Part shown: in pieces, positions 23,797 through 36,124 of the stretch
Position numbering within the stretch: the stretch's first letter is position 1
Layout: every line of letters begins with the position of its first letter
Origin: Sclerodactyla briareus
Lineage: Eukaryota; Echinodermata; Holothuroidea; Dendrochirotida; Sclerodactylidae
Assembly: GCA_026419785.1 (NCBI GenBank)
Contig: JAODTK010003677.1
Span: forward strand, 124,001 to 188,000
Direction: 5' to 3'
Length of the DNA stretch: 64,000 nucleotides
Position numbers and translations under genes: made by a program
Notes under the pieces: model-generated
The model's database searches: none
What the model saw: the letters and a program-made list of their open reading frames with translations, nothing else
What the model was told of the DNA's origin: nothing

Positions 23797-23832
23797 CTAT
23801 ATATATGATTATATATATATATTATTATAATA
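23730..23832. repeat. (AT)n tract
   Basis: About 100 bp of nearly pure ATATAT with short interruptions, inside the 3' part of LINE-A. Confidence 0.95.
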
Positions 23833-25900
23833 GAAAAAAATAAACTAAAAACTATGTGGAAGGAAATACGAAGGACAATTCAGAACATTTAAAAAGTATT
23901 ACAAACAATAAACTTTAGTAAAATTGTATGATAAGAAGTTTAAAAGATGTTACGGAATTGGCATTCTACATTCAATGGGCAGTTCGTTTCAATTTTCGGG
24001 CAGCCAGCAACATAAGAGAAGATATTCATATAGAGATATTGACGTGCTTGCACCTTCAAGAAAATAAATTATACGTATTGTGGACTGAGGAACTGTGATG
24101 TACATTCATTGGGGAAATTGGATGAAACGAAACATATCGCAAATAATGAGGCGCCAGCAGATCGTTAAGAGCCTTGTAGATTAGACTATAATAGTTCTCT
24201 TACACTTTATAAGCTTCTCAAGTGAGGACCCACTTAAAACATCGAACAAATCTTCAATCTGTCTTCAAGGTTGCATTTGTTATTATTCTGGCCCGCAGAT
24301 TTTGCAGGCGACTTATTCTTAAGTATTTATATCACTACCTTTGGCCCCATACTAAGTTACAGTACTCTAGAAAGGTAGAATATACCGTTATAAAACCCCC
24401 CCCCCCCCCCCAAAATACAAGTGATTGGTATCGATAGAGATTTATCCGCCCTTAACAAGGGCCAGTCTGTTGTATACATTTACGACGGAGTCAAACCTGT
24501 TGTTCCACGACAGCAATTTAATTGTCATATTAGCACCCAGTGGTTCTTTTCACATTGTACATTTTCAATATCTAAATTTTCGACGGTTAGTGTAGACTGC
24601 GTTCGGCCATGGAACATAGTCTCCTCTGTCTTGAATCAAACAGCCATTACTTTCGTTTGCTGCTATATTACCATTATTATGTTTACAATACACCATTAAG
24701 ACATGGGCCAGCTTCATTATTTTCCTATCAGATCAGCTCTCGATTTGCCTTCACATATAGAGTCGTATTGTCCGCGTACAAAAAAAATAAAAATTCAGTG
24801 AAACAGTGATTTATAACTTGACCATGTCATCAAATTTAATACAAATAGTAGTGGAACGAGGATTGACCCCTGTGGGACCACAAGTCACGGTGCATAGGGG
24901 CGATATATTACTCCATCAACACAGGTGATCTGCTGCGATTCGATAAATAAGAACATGAACCACGCAAACGCATTGATCTGACAAACCATACACTGACAGC
25001 TTATCAATAATATGACATGATTCACTAATCGAAAGCTTTCTTAAGTCTTAAAAATACAGAACCAACTAAGTACCCAGTATCAATATCTTTTATTCCAGTC
25101 ATCAATTAATATTTAATAGGGTTGTTTCGCATGAATGACCTTTCCCTGAAACCTAGATTGTTGACTCATGTATCAGTCCAATGCATTTAGAAACTTGGAA
25201 CATGGTGTGCCAGAATCTTAGATAACACGGGCATATTGAGATCGGGCGGGTAGTTTATATCTTGGGAGGTAGGTATAGTTGGAAACCTCAAGAGAGGAAT
25301 AAGTCTTAAAAATGGGAAGACTTCGCCTTTTGTCCACTGAGTGGGGAAAGTGGAACGTCTATTTGCACTTGAAGATTGTTAGAAAGAAAGGGTCTCCAAA
25401 AGGTGCCTGCCATAGGGAGTAGTCCTATTGGAGCCCAATATGTTATTAGGACAGTTTAAAATCCCCATAATATGGTATTAGATAACCCATTCCTTAAAGA
25501 AGTTTGTGATTAACATAGTTGTGTGGGGGGCTGTAATAACTAACTATATTATGGATTTCATTATGGTAATAAAATTTTAATGGAAGAGTTTGGTCCTGGC
25601 CGTTGTCTTGTATATTCTCAACAGCAATTTTATATTATGTAGGGACTGCGATGGCCACACCACCTCTATTGGATGTCACATACTTCCTAAATATGTTATA
25701 GTTTGGATGTCCCAATTTCATATTTTTTACAGTTTTGTTTATTGAATGAGGATAAGTGTGGGCCTGTAAGTAATTGGTAATCATTCAGTATATCTAATGT
25801 GCCAGCACTATTGATGTTAAGGTTGCATTAGAAGGAGGGTAACATCTCTATCCTTTTGAACCAGCTCGGGGGGAGTACCAGAGGGTCACCTACTTCCTTC

Positions 25901-27230
25901 TCGGTAACCTGTGAATTTTCTTCTCCAGGGACAGCTGGATTGAAATATTTGACTGAGAGAGGAGGCAGTGGCGATAAGTGACTAAAACTGATCTGGGCCA
26001 ATTGGCCTATTTTGTGAATAGTTCACGACAAGTCAGTAACAAATGAGTTTATTGTTGACCTTGTCTTCATTGTCCATTTTTTGTTGGATTTTCCACTTAC
26101 TGTTGTGGGGCCGAGCATAAGTTTTGGTTGGTAGGCCCCTCTTACATTGTTTTCAGTTATAACTTCATTTTTTATGTCTGGCCTCCAGGGAATTTGCATC
26201 CATTGTAGAGTTGCCACATGGCGCTCCCCACAGTTTGACACATTCCTTTCTTCTTTGTTACGGACGTTTTTCACGGTGATCCCCCACCCCCGCACCGCAA
26301 CATTTATCATTGGTTGGTACAATTATTGAAGGTATGGACAATTTCTGGCATTTTGTAACTTGTGTACGTTGGAAGTTCGTTGTATGCTTTGCAACCCGGG
26401 GGTGAGTATGTCCTATATTTATGCCAGTTTCCTCACTGGTTTTGGCATTTCAGATTTGAATCCTACTTCACTTTCCCTGTGGGAGTTCCCAGGGCCCCGG
26501 GAAGAAAGCCTCTTGGCGTAAAGTATGTCAACGCGTTTCTTAACTGTTGGCTTATTTGTTTTCCGGATTTGGGGGGTTTTTGTAACCCAAAGATTACCAC
26601 ATTGTGGGTCTTTTGTGTTTTGTTTTGGGGTATACTGGCTTGGGATTTCCCAGACTTGGAGTTCTGACTCCAGGGGGTGAGCAGTAGGTATGCTATGCTC
26701 GCTTTGTGGGAAGATCAGAATAGTATTGCAGCTCCGTGTTTGATTGTTGTTATTTGGACATTGGGTTCCTTTTGATGTGCGAAGCTAGCATTATGTCGTT
26801 TTCAGACCTCTTTCTTATACCCGAAATAATGATTGGGGGGAGAGTTTTTTGGTTCTACGTCCTGGAAGGGGGAGGGCTGTGGCTAGGAGAGGAGCGCATG
26901 AGGAGGATTGAATCTTACGGGATCGCTTATTGGGGTAGTATATACTCCACTTAACCCGCTTCGATTTTCCTTTCCGCACCGAGGCAGCCTCCATCACCGA
27001 CCAAAAAAACTCCAGTGAGAATCTCTCATTTTCAATTTCATTTTCTAACGATTAACAATAATTTAAGATAAATACGGGATGGCCATGCCCAACAACAAGC
27101 AGGGTGACCGCAGTCAACAAAGGGAAAATAGAAAAATAAATTATACGGCACGCATGCACGTTTGCTCCGGTTGCGAAGAGAGATGACTGAGAATTAGGGA
27201 CTATAGTGGGGTGAGGCTAATTAGTGTTAC
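25901..27230. other. No firm feature; probably the 5' part or flank of LINE-A
   Basis: The minus-strand frame at 26023-26322 (99 codons, non-ATG) and the plus-strand frame at 26362-26667 show no domain I recognise. The region could hold the remaining endonuclease or ORF1 of LINE-A, but I cannot place motifs. Confidence 0.3.
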
Positions 27231-27232
27231 GC

Positions 27233-28760
27233 TGATTGACAGGGATAATCCTTACGAGGATTATACTGGAAGGACCAATATTGAGCTATACGATTGACAA
27301 GAGATAATCCTTACGAGGATTATACTGGGGGAGGCCAATTGGTCGTTTTTAGGTCGTTCCGAATGTTGAGACCAAATGGTGTAGTCGTTTTCAGGTTAAT
27401 TCACCAGTAAGTTTCTTCCGCTTTGCGGATTATTGAGACCAATTTGGGTCATGGTCGTTGCCAATCACTTTCAGGTTTCAATGAGTGACCCGACCATGTT
27501 GATGAAATGCCTTAGCAACGGCCTGCTCAATTTTTGGTCTTGAATGGCTGCCCGGTGTTGGGTCATTCGCTCCTCAGGTGTTTTTTGTTTCCCCGATGTA
27601 CTGAAACTCCCCACAGAGGTTACAGTAAATTAGGAAGTTAGTAGACACCAGGTTCTTCGAGACGCCCAATCAATATCCTGTCTGTCGAATTGGAAATATT
27701 GCGGGGGGATGTTGGAAACTTTTGACAGTCGTGCGATCGTCAAGTTTGCACGTTTTGCAGTTGGGAAGGGCATGGGCAGGCTGCCGCCGGTTGTCTTTTT
27801 GCGGCTCGGCTTGCTCCGAAATTTGGCGTTGACAGAATGTCACGGTAGATTCGAGGTCTGCTGTAGGTCATGGGGTTCCGGGAACCACGGATTTAGGCGT
27901 TCCTGACTTGAAGGAAGGGGCAAATGCTGTTGATGAGAGTGGCTAAAATGGTGGGAGGGCAGGATGGATTCACAGACAAGTGGTACTATGAAGTGGTTGA
28001 CGAGTTTTATTACGTCAGAGTTATTATTTCGCGGAGTTCTTCTAGCCTTTTCAAAGGCCTCTTCAATGGAACTCCGGAAATACTGCCTCTGTTGAGTCGT
28101 TCTGGCACGAGACTCGAATCAGCATCTGAGAGCAAAATGCGTTTCAGACGAAGAGCTTGACTTAGGGAATGTTTTCGTGCAGTGTGGTGGTGACAACTGC
28201 TAGGGATTAGGAAAATTGTGCTTGTCGTGGTTTTGTGAACAGTCTGTTTTTTAGTGACCCTTTCAAACGTACAGTGGTTTCAAGGAAGTGGACTCGGTTC
28301 GTTGAATCTGGCAGTGAATTTGATAGATGGGGTGATTGCGTTGGATTTGTCTAGATGGAACGAGGTAAGTTTGTCTTCCCCCGGGGGTCCATATCTGAAG
28401 ATGTCATCAATAAAACAGAGCCACAAAGTGGCCGTTAGGCCTGTTCCGAAGGAATTGCTCTTCAGGTTCCCCATGAAGAGGGCCCATTGCTGTGCCGTGG
28501 ATCTGCAGGTAATGTTGGCACCGAATACAAAATTGTTGCAAGTTAGAATGAGGTGCCTTAGTTCCGAAGATCGGCTTTGGTTGGTGTCGGGCCAGGAATT
28601 GGTTCGAAAGCCGAAGTACAGGTTTCTATACATTTCCGTTTGAGGATTGGGATAAAGAGAGAATCGTCACAGGGGTTTGCCAGGAAGGTTGACAGGGGGG
28701 AGATTCATTGATCTTTCGAATTATTATGTGCAGTATGTGGTGTCCTCGACCGTGAGACGG
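27233..28760 (-). mobile_element. PLE-1: Penelope-like retroelement with RT and GIY-YIG endonuclease, decayed
   Basis: In minus-strand order: 28565-28515 encodes LRHLILTCNNFVF; 28511-28482 encodes YLQIHGTAMG, the Penelope 'Y.Q..GTAMG' box in another frame; 28430-28395 encodes WLCFIDDIFRYGPPGE, the catalytic FIDDIF; then IKFTARF; and around 28190-28090 LSQALRLKR, equivalent to 'YSQALR.KRICS'. The endonuclease follows: 27650-27585 encodes CNLCGEFQYIGETKN, the GIY-YIG core, then MTQHRAAIQ, LKVIGNDHD, and a terminal PFGLN block near 27370. This is the canonical order for the superfamily. Several frame breaks make it non-functional. The 3' flank carries two 58-bp repeats with hairpins, and the 5' side meets an AT island. 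Confidence 0.85.
27234..27335. repeat. Two 58-bp tandem units, each with a hairpin, at the PLE-1 3' end
   Basis: GATTGACA recurs at 27234 and 27292. Each unit contains ATAATCCTTACGAGGATTAT (27245-27264 and 27304-27323), a perfect 8-bp stem with a TACG loop, followed by ACTGG and CCAAT. They lie just beyond the GIY-YIG coding end. Confidence 0.85.
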
Positions 28761-29097
28761 GGATATATATATAGATATATATATATATATAATATATATT
28801 TAAGTATGTAATATATATATATATGATATATATCTATATAGTATTATATATATATATATATATATATAATATTAGATATATATATTATTTTATATAGATT
28901 TATATTATATCTATATTTATATATATATTATATATATATATATAATTATATATATAATATATTATATCATATATATATAGATATATATATATATATATAT
29001 AATATATAGATATATTTAATGATATATATATCTATATATATATATATTATATCTATATTATATTGATTTAGATATATATATATATATATATATGTAT
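28759..29097. repeat. AT-rich island, (TA)n with variants
   Basis: About 340 bp of TATATA with interspersed AGATAT and TTATAT variants. It separates PLE-1 from the SINE at 29110 and produces the artefactual Ile/Tyr-rich frame at 28967-29236. Confidence 0.95.
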
Positions 29098-29109
29098 ATA
29101 TGCCTCCAC

Positions 29110-29300
29110 TTGTAATAATCAGATGGGGCATCGTGGCGCAGAAGATCAGCGCCTGTTGGCTCAGGTTCCTCACAGGTACCCATTCGCACCTGTGTGGAGT
29201 GAGGCGATGAAGGTGAAGTTTCTTGCCTAAGGACACACCTAGGGGGCGCCGAACTCACGTTCTTTTTACGGTTACGAGTCCTGAGCCTTACCGTTAGGCA
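29110..29300 (-). mobile_element. tRNA-derived SINE, minus strand
   Basis: On the minus strand 29299-29282 reads GCCTAACGGTAAGGCTC (A-box-like) and 29260-29245 reads ACGTGAGTTCGGCGCC (B-box-like). The body, on the plus strand, contains GGTACCCATTCGCACCTG and TTGCCTAAGGACACACC, words I know from widespread deuterostome SINE-like repeats ('CCTTGCCCAAGGACACA'). It is bounded on one side by the AT island. Confidence 0.65.
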
Positions 29301-29639
29301 AAATCTTAGTATATCTTTTACGACCGAAGGCTCATGTCTAAATAACATATCTTTAAAGGACAACCATTGGCTCAGCCAGTAGGCTTTGCGAGTTCATTTT
29401 GTTGTGTTACCCGGGTGGAGATTATTAGGCACTTCTGAGTAAGTGCGTTTCCGTTGGGTGTGAGGAACATCAGAATTTGAAAACTTACACCACGAGACGT
29501 TCTCGCTCATCCCAAGGAACTGCTATTATGCTGACGTACAATCACTCGGTCCCAAATGACGATAAGTGCCAATCGGATCGCTTAATTGTGCCTATTTGTT
29601 CAGTTAATGCTGCGCGAGTCGACATTTTGACTTGGGAAT

Positions 29640-30060
29640 AGAGTTGTGGGTGCAGTTATGTATGCTGCTAGGACGGGTATACCGCCTATGGGTATAGCTA
29701 GGGCAACCAATGGCGTGTAGCTCAATCACCGATGACCAAAACGAATGTACAATATGTGGTAAAATGAAAAGGTCGTCGCGCAGAGAACAAGGCAGTTTAA
29801 AACAATAGCCTATTGCGCCCCTGTAATGACTTTTGAGGACCATGATCTTCATATGGCCAGAGTTGTCTTAGCGGACATAACATTGTCAACATCCATTAAT
29901 GAATGACCAATTGGAGAGGAAGAGGCAGTTCCACAGAGTGGCCTATGTGGGCCCCTCCAATGACTTTTGACCTTGCCTCCACATGATCAAAGATGTTCCA
30001 AAGGCCGATAAACCATGAGTCCAAGTTTGGTCAACATCCATCAAGATGACTGTTTTGGGG
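29640..30060 (+). repeat. Two degenerate units of a TGACTTTTGACC-type repeat
   Basis: One unit ends near 29900 and the next near 30060. Both contain GCCTAT(T/G)G.GCCCCT..AATGACTTTTGA, then AT(C/G)ATC..CA or CATGATC, AGA(G/T)TTG or AGATGTT, and (T)GTCAACATCCAT. The wording resembles the arrays at 6418-7140 and 44956-45265. No gene is visible. Confidence 0.45.
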
Positions 30061-30227
30061 GGTCTGGGTATACAGCATTATATGACGTTGCCGCCTCCAA
30101 AATGCGGCAACGGGCGTGAAGAGCCCCTTCGAAGGAGCATTACGACACAGTTTCAAGATATCCAATGTATTTTGTAGAAGATATATTTTGAAATCTAATA
30201 TAACTACATGTTTGGCTACCACAAGTA

Positions 30228-30460
30228 ATATCCTGACGTTCCAATTCAGATATATCGTTTCCAATCCGGAGTATTCTGCGATCAAACAATCAGCTCTTCC
30301 AACTGAATCCAATTATTCAAGAGTCACTCAGCCAATCAGAGAGGGCGCTCGCCCTCGTCGCTGTCGCTCAGCCGGCAAGCGTGGTCGGATTGTACGACAC
30401 AGGGGTAAGTTCTAGAGAGTGAGACCGAAGATTTTAGTGTCTTAGTCATGCCATGTAGGC
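30228..30460 (+). mobile_element. Dispersed repeat with tRNA-like box, copy 2
   Basis: Partner of 21428-21660. It shares TTCCAATTCAGATATATCG, TTTCCAATCCGG and GCTCAGCCGGCAAGCGTGG in the same order and orientation, with indels. The region between GCTCAGCC and GAGTGAG is better preserved here (GTACGACACAGGGGTAAGTTC), consistent with the front end of a tRNA-derived element. Confidence 0.6.
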
Positions 30461-30542
30461 CTATATTGCCCTCCAAGGACCTGTGACTTAACCTTCACAA
30501 GGCAAATATTTCCCGTGGATAGATAGATTAGCTTATAATTTA

Positions 30543-30795
30543 CACACAGTAAAAAAGACTTGGTCAAAAAATTGACCAAAGTTGGTATTAAATATGACAA
30601 ATTTTGGCCCCAATTTTGCACAAACCAACCTTGGTCAAAAAATTGACCAAGGGGTGTCAATTATTGGTCAATTGCGGACCCATCATGGGCAGAATGTTAG
30701 AAATTGACCAAAGTTTGGTCAAATGTTTGACCAAAGTTGGTTTCGATGCATAGTGACCATGAATGGTCAAATTTGACCAAGTCTTTTTCACAGTG
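30543..30795. mobile_element. MITE, 253 bp, built from TTGGTCAA/TTGACCAA words
   Basis: TA flanks both ends (30541-30542 and 30796-30797). The left end CACACAGTAAAAAAGACTTGG is mirrored by the right end, which in reverse complement is CACTGTGAAAAAGACTTGG. Inside, TTGGTCAAAAAATTGACCAA occurs twice (30560-30579 and 30631-30650), and TTGGTCA or TGACCAA occurs about ten times in alternating orientation. There is no coding capacity. A TA target duplication suggests a Tc1/mariner-type mobiliser, which is inference. Confidence 0.8.
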
Positions 30796-30799
30796 TAGG

Positions 30800-33240
30800 A
30801 AAATGCAAATAATGATCAACGTGAAATTCAGAATAACAGCTCCTCTCTTTTTTCGTTCTGTTCATATTGTTACAAAAGTATTATCGTGGGTTACATGGAT
30901 CGTGGATTGTTCCTCTGAAACTCCCAAATTGGTGACACTAATTCATCACATGATAAATTCAGCTTTCACCGTTTGTATCTTTTGAATCATGGAAAACACC
31001 GAAAAAAAAATTAGCGATATGGTGAAATATTATTCCGACTAGCTGAGAACAAAAATTACGGGAGGACCAAGGAATGTCTATGCCCAAGGAGATTTCTCAT
31101 ATTTTACAATGAAGTATTAAAAACGATTCCTATGAGACAAGCTTAAACAAAATCCGTCATTCTAATTTCAGACCATCAATCAGCGTCCAGGAAAGTTTCG
31201 TGGACATTGAACGAAGATTCGAAGAAATGCCCATAGATCATATCTTGAGAACAAATTTGACCGCAGTTTTAAAACTGATAAAACCCGAACCTTTTGCGGA
31301 ATCCAAATTATGGGTGCATGTACCAATCTACCATTAATAGTCTCATCAAGGGCAAATCAGGATCCATCGCCAACAGTCGAATTGACCAACGCATATTAGG
31401 CTTCCCTTCTAGAGTAATGGTTTAATGCGTATTCACCAATGTTGTACCATTCAATTTCTGATTCCTATATCTCGGAACGCGGGACGAAGAAGCTTTAGAC
31501 AAACATCTGTGAATTTAAATCTAGTGTCCCAGATGAATCTCACTATATGTACTGAAACAATGTGCTCGACTACCATCGTCAGCTTCTATCATAATCACTA
31601 CGTTTATTCGGAACATGGGCAGTTGCACCGGGAGATAAATACGACGTATGGTGATCCCATTCCTAAAGAGAGGGACGAATAGCAGGAACCATGGCCACAG
31701 ACTAGTTTTCGCATACCGAAACTCCGGCCATGTAAACTGTTGGAGCACATTACCATCACAGTCAAATCGACTATTGGATCGTCGTCAATTTATGGCGAAT
31801 ATTTGACATGGTCCTCGGAGAAATCATCTTGATGAAACACACTCAACTATAAAAATAAACGAATGCTTAGAGTTCAGGACTGTGAGGCTGTAAATGATTA
31901 GTGATCAGATTATAACATATTAAAAAGCTTTCGACGAGGTACTACATATTCGTCTGGCGGCTGCGAGCTCCATAACTATTCTCACAGCTCTACTTAGTCA
32001 TCTACCCAGTTTGTTCCTTTTTCTTTATTTATAGTTGTCACATTAATGGTGGTGTTGCTCGTCAGGTCATACGTACGTCGAGATTCATCTATCAGTTCAT
32101 ATAGTATACGCTATCTAGGATCTGGCGACCCACCTAAAATCCTCGTAGTTTGTGATGACTGACCTAGTCGGCCCCACCATCGAGCGGGTTGCATCGAACA
32201 CAGTTGTATTCGCCAGAATTGTAAATCCAGAATTATATGAGGGTCGTTATGAGATAAACCGTTCTACAGTTTCAATGAGTCAATTATGATACTCTCGAAC
32301 CAGTGGAAGAACAAAAATAAATAGACTGTTACCTCAGTGGGCCCAAATGTCTTTATTCTGGCCACAGCATACTGACAACCCCTTATTTGCGAGCTTCAAA
32401 GGTTTAGGACTGATCCGCCAGGCAGCTTTATGGACTGTGATATGAAGAATACATTCTTGGAATATGCTCCTCAGTTGATGCCATAACGAAGCTCGTACCA
32501 TCAAATAATTTGAAATCAGCGGAGAACTTCTCACCTTGTTTGTATGTAACGTCTAAAGACGATCAACCAGCGTTGAACACCTTTTCTTCAACGGCCATGT
32601 GTACCTAGAAGAGGAAGGCTGTGAATCCGAATTCTCGATCCCACAATTACCAATGAAAGGTGTTACGTCAGTCAATGTGACTTGTTATAGACATGTTCAT
32701 ATTCACACAATTGCTTTCAAGTAGTCATGTGGCCTACGAATAACGTTAGCTAAGAACTGATATGCTTCAAGAAATTCGAATAATAACGCAGATTCCCATT
32801 GTGTGTGGATGTCAGTTCCTATCAGGAATCGTTTAAAACTTGTGCGTGTCATTTGCTGCACTATGGCAATGATGACTCCCAGTTGCACAGCATCGGAAGA
32901 AACAGGACGACCATATCACGCAAAGATAGCAGGACAGCACGGAGGTGCAATTTGATCGTTTTTTTAGGCTAATCCCTGTAAACTTGCCAGTAGATTACCA
33001 GTTCGTATTTTTCTTCCAATCACCACTAGCCGATCTGATCGGAAAATGGAGGAAAAACATGGATTCGGGAAGGCGCATTCCAAATCTGGTGATTCACGTA
33101 ACAGAGGAGCACGAGGTGATGTTGAACACGTGATGGTTGAATCACTGGGAGGAACGTCTGTATAGACGTATATAGATCAGGCTGGTGAGAGTTGGGCGAT
33201 TGCTGTAGAATCTCCGAGGCCTCCAATGAATGTATCTGGC
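30800..33240. other. No recognisable gene
   Basis: Frames at 31425-31682, 32334-32534 and 32703-32888 are short and match no family I know. The part just upstream of 33249 may be the remaining RT start of LINE-D, but no motif is secure. Confidence 0.35.
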
Positions 33241-33248
33241 ACTGTGGA

Positions 33249-33700
33249 CTCATCGCCAAGCTCCCTGTGTTCGATCTCTATCCTTCTTTGATCATCTGGA
33301 TCTCTCTGACTTCCTTTCAGTCTGACTTTCAATCAGTTAATAGTTGCCCGTGCTGATGGCTTCACTTCTTCAGTTCATCCCATCGCAGTAGGTGTACCAC
33401 AAGGTTCTGTGGCCTCTTCCACCTTGTTTTTTCCCTTCGTCAATGACCTCCTCGATGCTGTCTCGTGCTCTTGCTCCGTGTTTTTCTCCTCTGATGACAC
33501 AGTTATTTCATTTGGTTACAACCACCCCATCCTCGCTGCCTCGCTAAGTGCCAGATCTTGTTGACCTTCCCTGTGAAACCTCTCTACTGTAAGGCAATGG
33601 GGTCGAGGCAACCTTGTCACATTTGATTCAACGAAAACTGAGCGGTTCATCATCACTGACAAAAGCGTGATCAAAACTATATGTCATGTTGGACTATGGG
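33249..33700 (+). mobile_element. LINE-D: non-LTR retrotransposon RT fragment
   Basis: 33249-33310 encodes LIAKLPVFDLYPSLIIWIS, the RT block 'LL.KL..FG....L..WI'. After a frame change, 33391-33411 encodes GVPQGSV and, in the same frame, TLFFPFVNDLLDA follows. 33484-33501 encodes FSSDDT where active elements have Y/F-A-D-D-T, so Ala is replaced by Ser and an extra residue is present. About 33595-33650 encodes NLVTFDSTKTE ('NLV.FN..KT'). These blocks and their order identify a jockey-superclade LINE RT. Stops after 33310 and 33560 mark it as dead. Confidence 0.85.
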
Positions 33701-36120
33701 AAGTTCTCCACTGAACTCCCAGATAGCTTGTTGAGGAATGATAATATAATAAACAAGGAATCTCTATGGCATGGACACTTCAGGGTATGATAAACTAATC
33801 AGCGAAAATACTAGAAAATACAAAATAGCGGGTTCATCAACCGTCGGCGATATCGAGAAAGAATATAACGACATAGCTGGTAAACTCAACACACACAAAC
33901 TCCCTTTTTACAATCAAGTTCTGTTCGTCCGTCAGTGCAACACTAGATGGTGACCCTTACTACTGTGACACAGTTAGAACATACTATACTTAGGTTCAAC
34001 TCAAATTTGAGAATTGCATATACATATCCAACTTTCATTGAAATAATTCGAAATACAGGGAACTTCATCGACCTTGGATTTGACAAGCTTTTTGGTTGAA
34101 AATCAGGCATAAACTGTGTTACATGCATCTTCAGGTTATAATTGCATGTGAAGAATTGTGCATATACTGTTTACATGTGATAATACTCATTTGTGATACG
34201 GAGAACAGACTGATTACTGATAATAATTTTCCAAGAAAAGTTGTTCTTTCTTGTCAGTGGAAACTGAGTAGAACAGCCCACTGTTGTTGGATGCCGATCT
34301 GTGGTACGAGGCGTAGTCTCATGAAAGTAACAGAAATTCCGCCAAGATACCCAACCATATGAACATTCAGGAACAGCCGGCCTGGTTGAAAATGTAAAAG
34401 CCAGTAGTTCCTCTTGAATCATCAATTTTTCAATATTTCCTGGTAAGTTGGACTTTACCATTATCAGTGGAGGTATATCAGGCAGTAGGAGAGCTGTTGG
34501 ATCTCAATCTAATTAAGTTCCATTTATATTGAATGCCCTTCAGTGACTTCGAGACTAGATGACTCCTGCAAGGTTTTTCGTGAAGAAGATACACACACAC
34601 ACGTTTGATGACTTCTAATTTTTATTCGAGCAGAAGGCTGCGATGAGTTCACAACACTCATCAACACCATGTTGGGGAATCATCGCATGATCTGACACGC
34701 GAACCTCCCCTTCAGCAGCACTATTCTCGAACTTCATGCAAGTTCCCTCTCCCTAATTATTCCTTTTCCAACAAATTCAGACAGGAAACGAAAGGAATTT
34801 CTTTGAAAGGTAACCCCGGCATATGAGATAAACCTTGGGTGACGCTAATGTAAAACGCATTCTCAGTACATGGCACCATGGCATGACTCCATCAATAACC
34901 CATGGGATTGGCTGAGCCGATTGAAGTATGAGATTCAGTAGAATAATGTGTAATCAAAGAGAGCATGTTGATGCTCAACTCAGCAGTTATTATTCTCTGT
35001 AAACACGTTTGAAACTTTATTAGGATTTCTCTTGTTATAATAGTCAAAATAGATTGATCGTCAAAATATGGAGTGACCCTGATACACAATAACATTGCTT
35101 TGCAAATTGGTGGTTTGTTCCTGGTGAACCTGTTCCTAACATTAAATTGGAAACATGTGAATCTTTGACCAGAGAAACAGAATTACGTGAATCGTGACAT
35201 CAGGCGTCCCACTGTGGGTAACCTATAGATAAAACCAATCACGAGGATATTGACAATTGTTAACCTGGAAAATCTGACAGGAAATGCTAATGCCTATGGG
35301 AATATTCTATGGGTTGTTTATGTACAAGTGTATAAGTTGTTTATGTGCAGCAGCGTGACAAGCTTTAATGTCATGGTTGAATCTATAAAAAATGATTTCC
35401 TCCCCAGAACAAACTTTCTGTATAGCGGATTTATCCAGATTCGCCAGCCATGACACTACACGGGTGGATTCTTTCGGTATTATTTTACTATTAGAGTCAC
35501 TCATATATCTTTTTTCAGTCACTGATACTGTTCTGTCTGATGGGAATTAATTTCGAATGAAGTGTGGTCAATGATCACCCCCCTTGATTCTTCTCGGCTT
35601 CACAATTGAACGGAAGTTACATAATATACATAATATACATGAAATTATAACAGTTCGGTGAAATAATTTGGTCGCATTGTTTAAGACGTAGCGGTAATAT
35701 TGACAATAGGTTACATTGATGTAACGATATGACGGATCCGTTAGGTAATTTTGATTTAACCGAAGTGGACGAATTCTCATGGTTCTGGGTTCGCTGTTAC
35801 TCTGGGCAGTTGAGATGACGTCTCATCAGGGTCGTTTATGAGGAGTTACATACTTCCTCGCCCCTCCTCAAGCAAAACCACCACAACGCGCAAACACACC
35901 ACACGAACATACACACACACTGACATACGTCCATTCATGACCATATAAATTCCTTTTGCCACCAGCAGGGTAAAAAAACAATGAAATTGACAACTTTTCA
36001 TTCACTGAGACGAAGGTAGCAAAATTCTCGTCAATCCCGTTCCAAAAACACACCAGGAGGATTGGACATAAAAATATCGCGTGTTAGCAATAGAACATCA
36101 CGCGTGAAGGGAGAACACTG
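33701..36120. other. No recognisable gene; CA-rich tract at 35876-35925
   Basis: A plus-strand ATG frame at 33771-33953 (60 codons) follows the LINE fragment and is unassigned. CA/CACAC simple sequence lies at 35876-35925. Nothing else is supportable. Confidence 0.35.
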
Positions 36121-36124
36121 GCAG

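Larger units (their letters stand above)
23454..25900 (-). mobile_element. LINE-A: non-LTR retrotransposon, endonuclease-RT-3' UTR, decayed
   Basis: In minus-strand order: 25682-25640 encodes TSNRGGVAIAVPT, the 'RGGGVA' block of the apurinic endonuclease. Around 25280-25150 are RPISI, KFLNALD and Q-QS-FQGKV pieces of the RT start ('NYRPISLL...H.QSGF'). Around 25050 KAFD...ILIDKLSVYGL is the RT 'KAFDTV.H.ILL.KL' block. 24882-24845 encodes VPQGSILVPLLFVL. 24778-24767 encodes YADN in place of YADD. About 24600 encodes TMFHGRTQ. The 3' UTR ends in the TAAA tail. Many stops and frame shifts are present. The order and the tail fit the jockey/CR1 superclade. An AT tract (23730-23830) lies within the 3' part. 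Confidence 0.8.

Noticed and set aside
26362..26667. 101-codon plus-strand frame, aromatic-rich
   Set aside because: No motif. It probably lies antisense to the 5' part of LINE-A or in unrelated spacer.
28967..29236. 89-codon minus-strand frame rich in Ile and Tyr
   Set aside because: It is produced by the AT island and the adjacent SINE.
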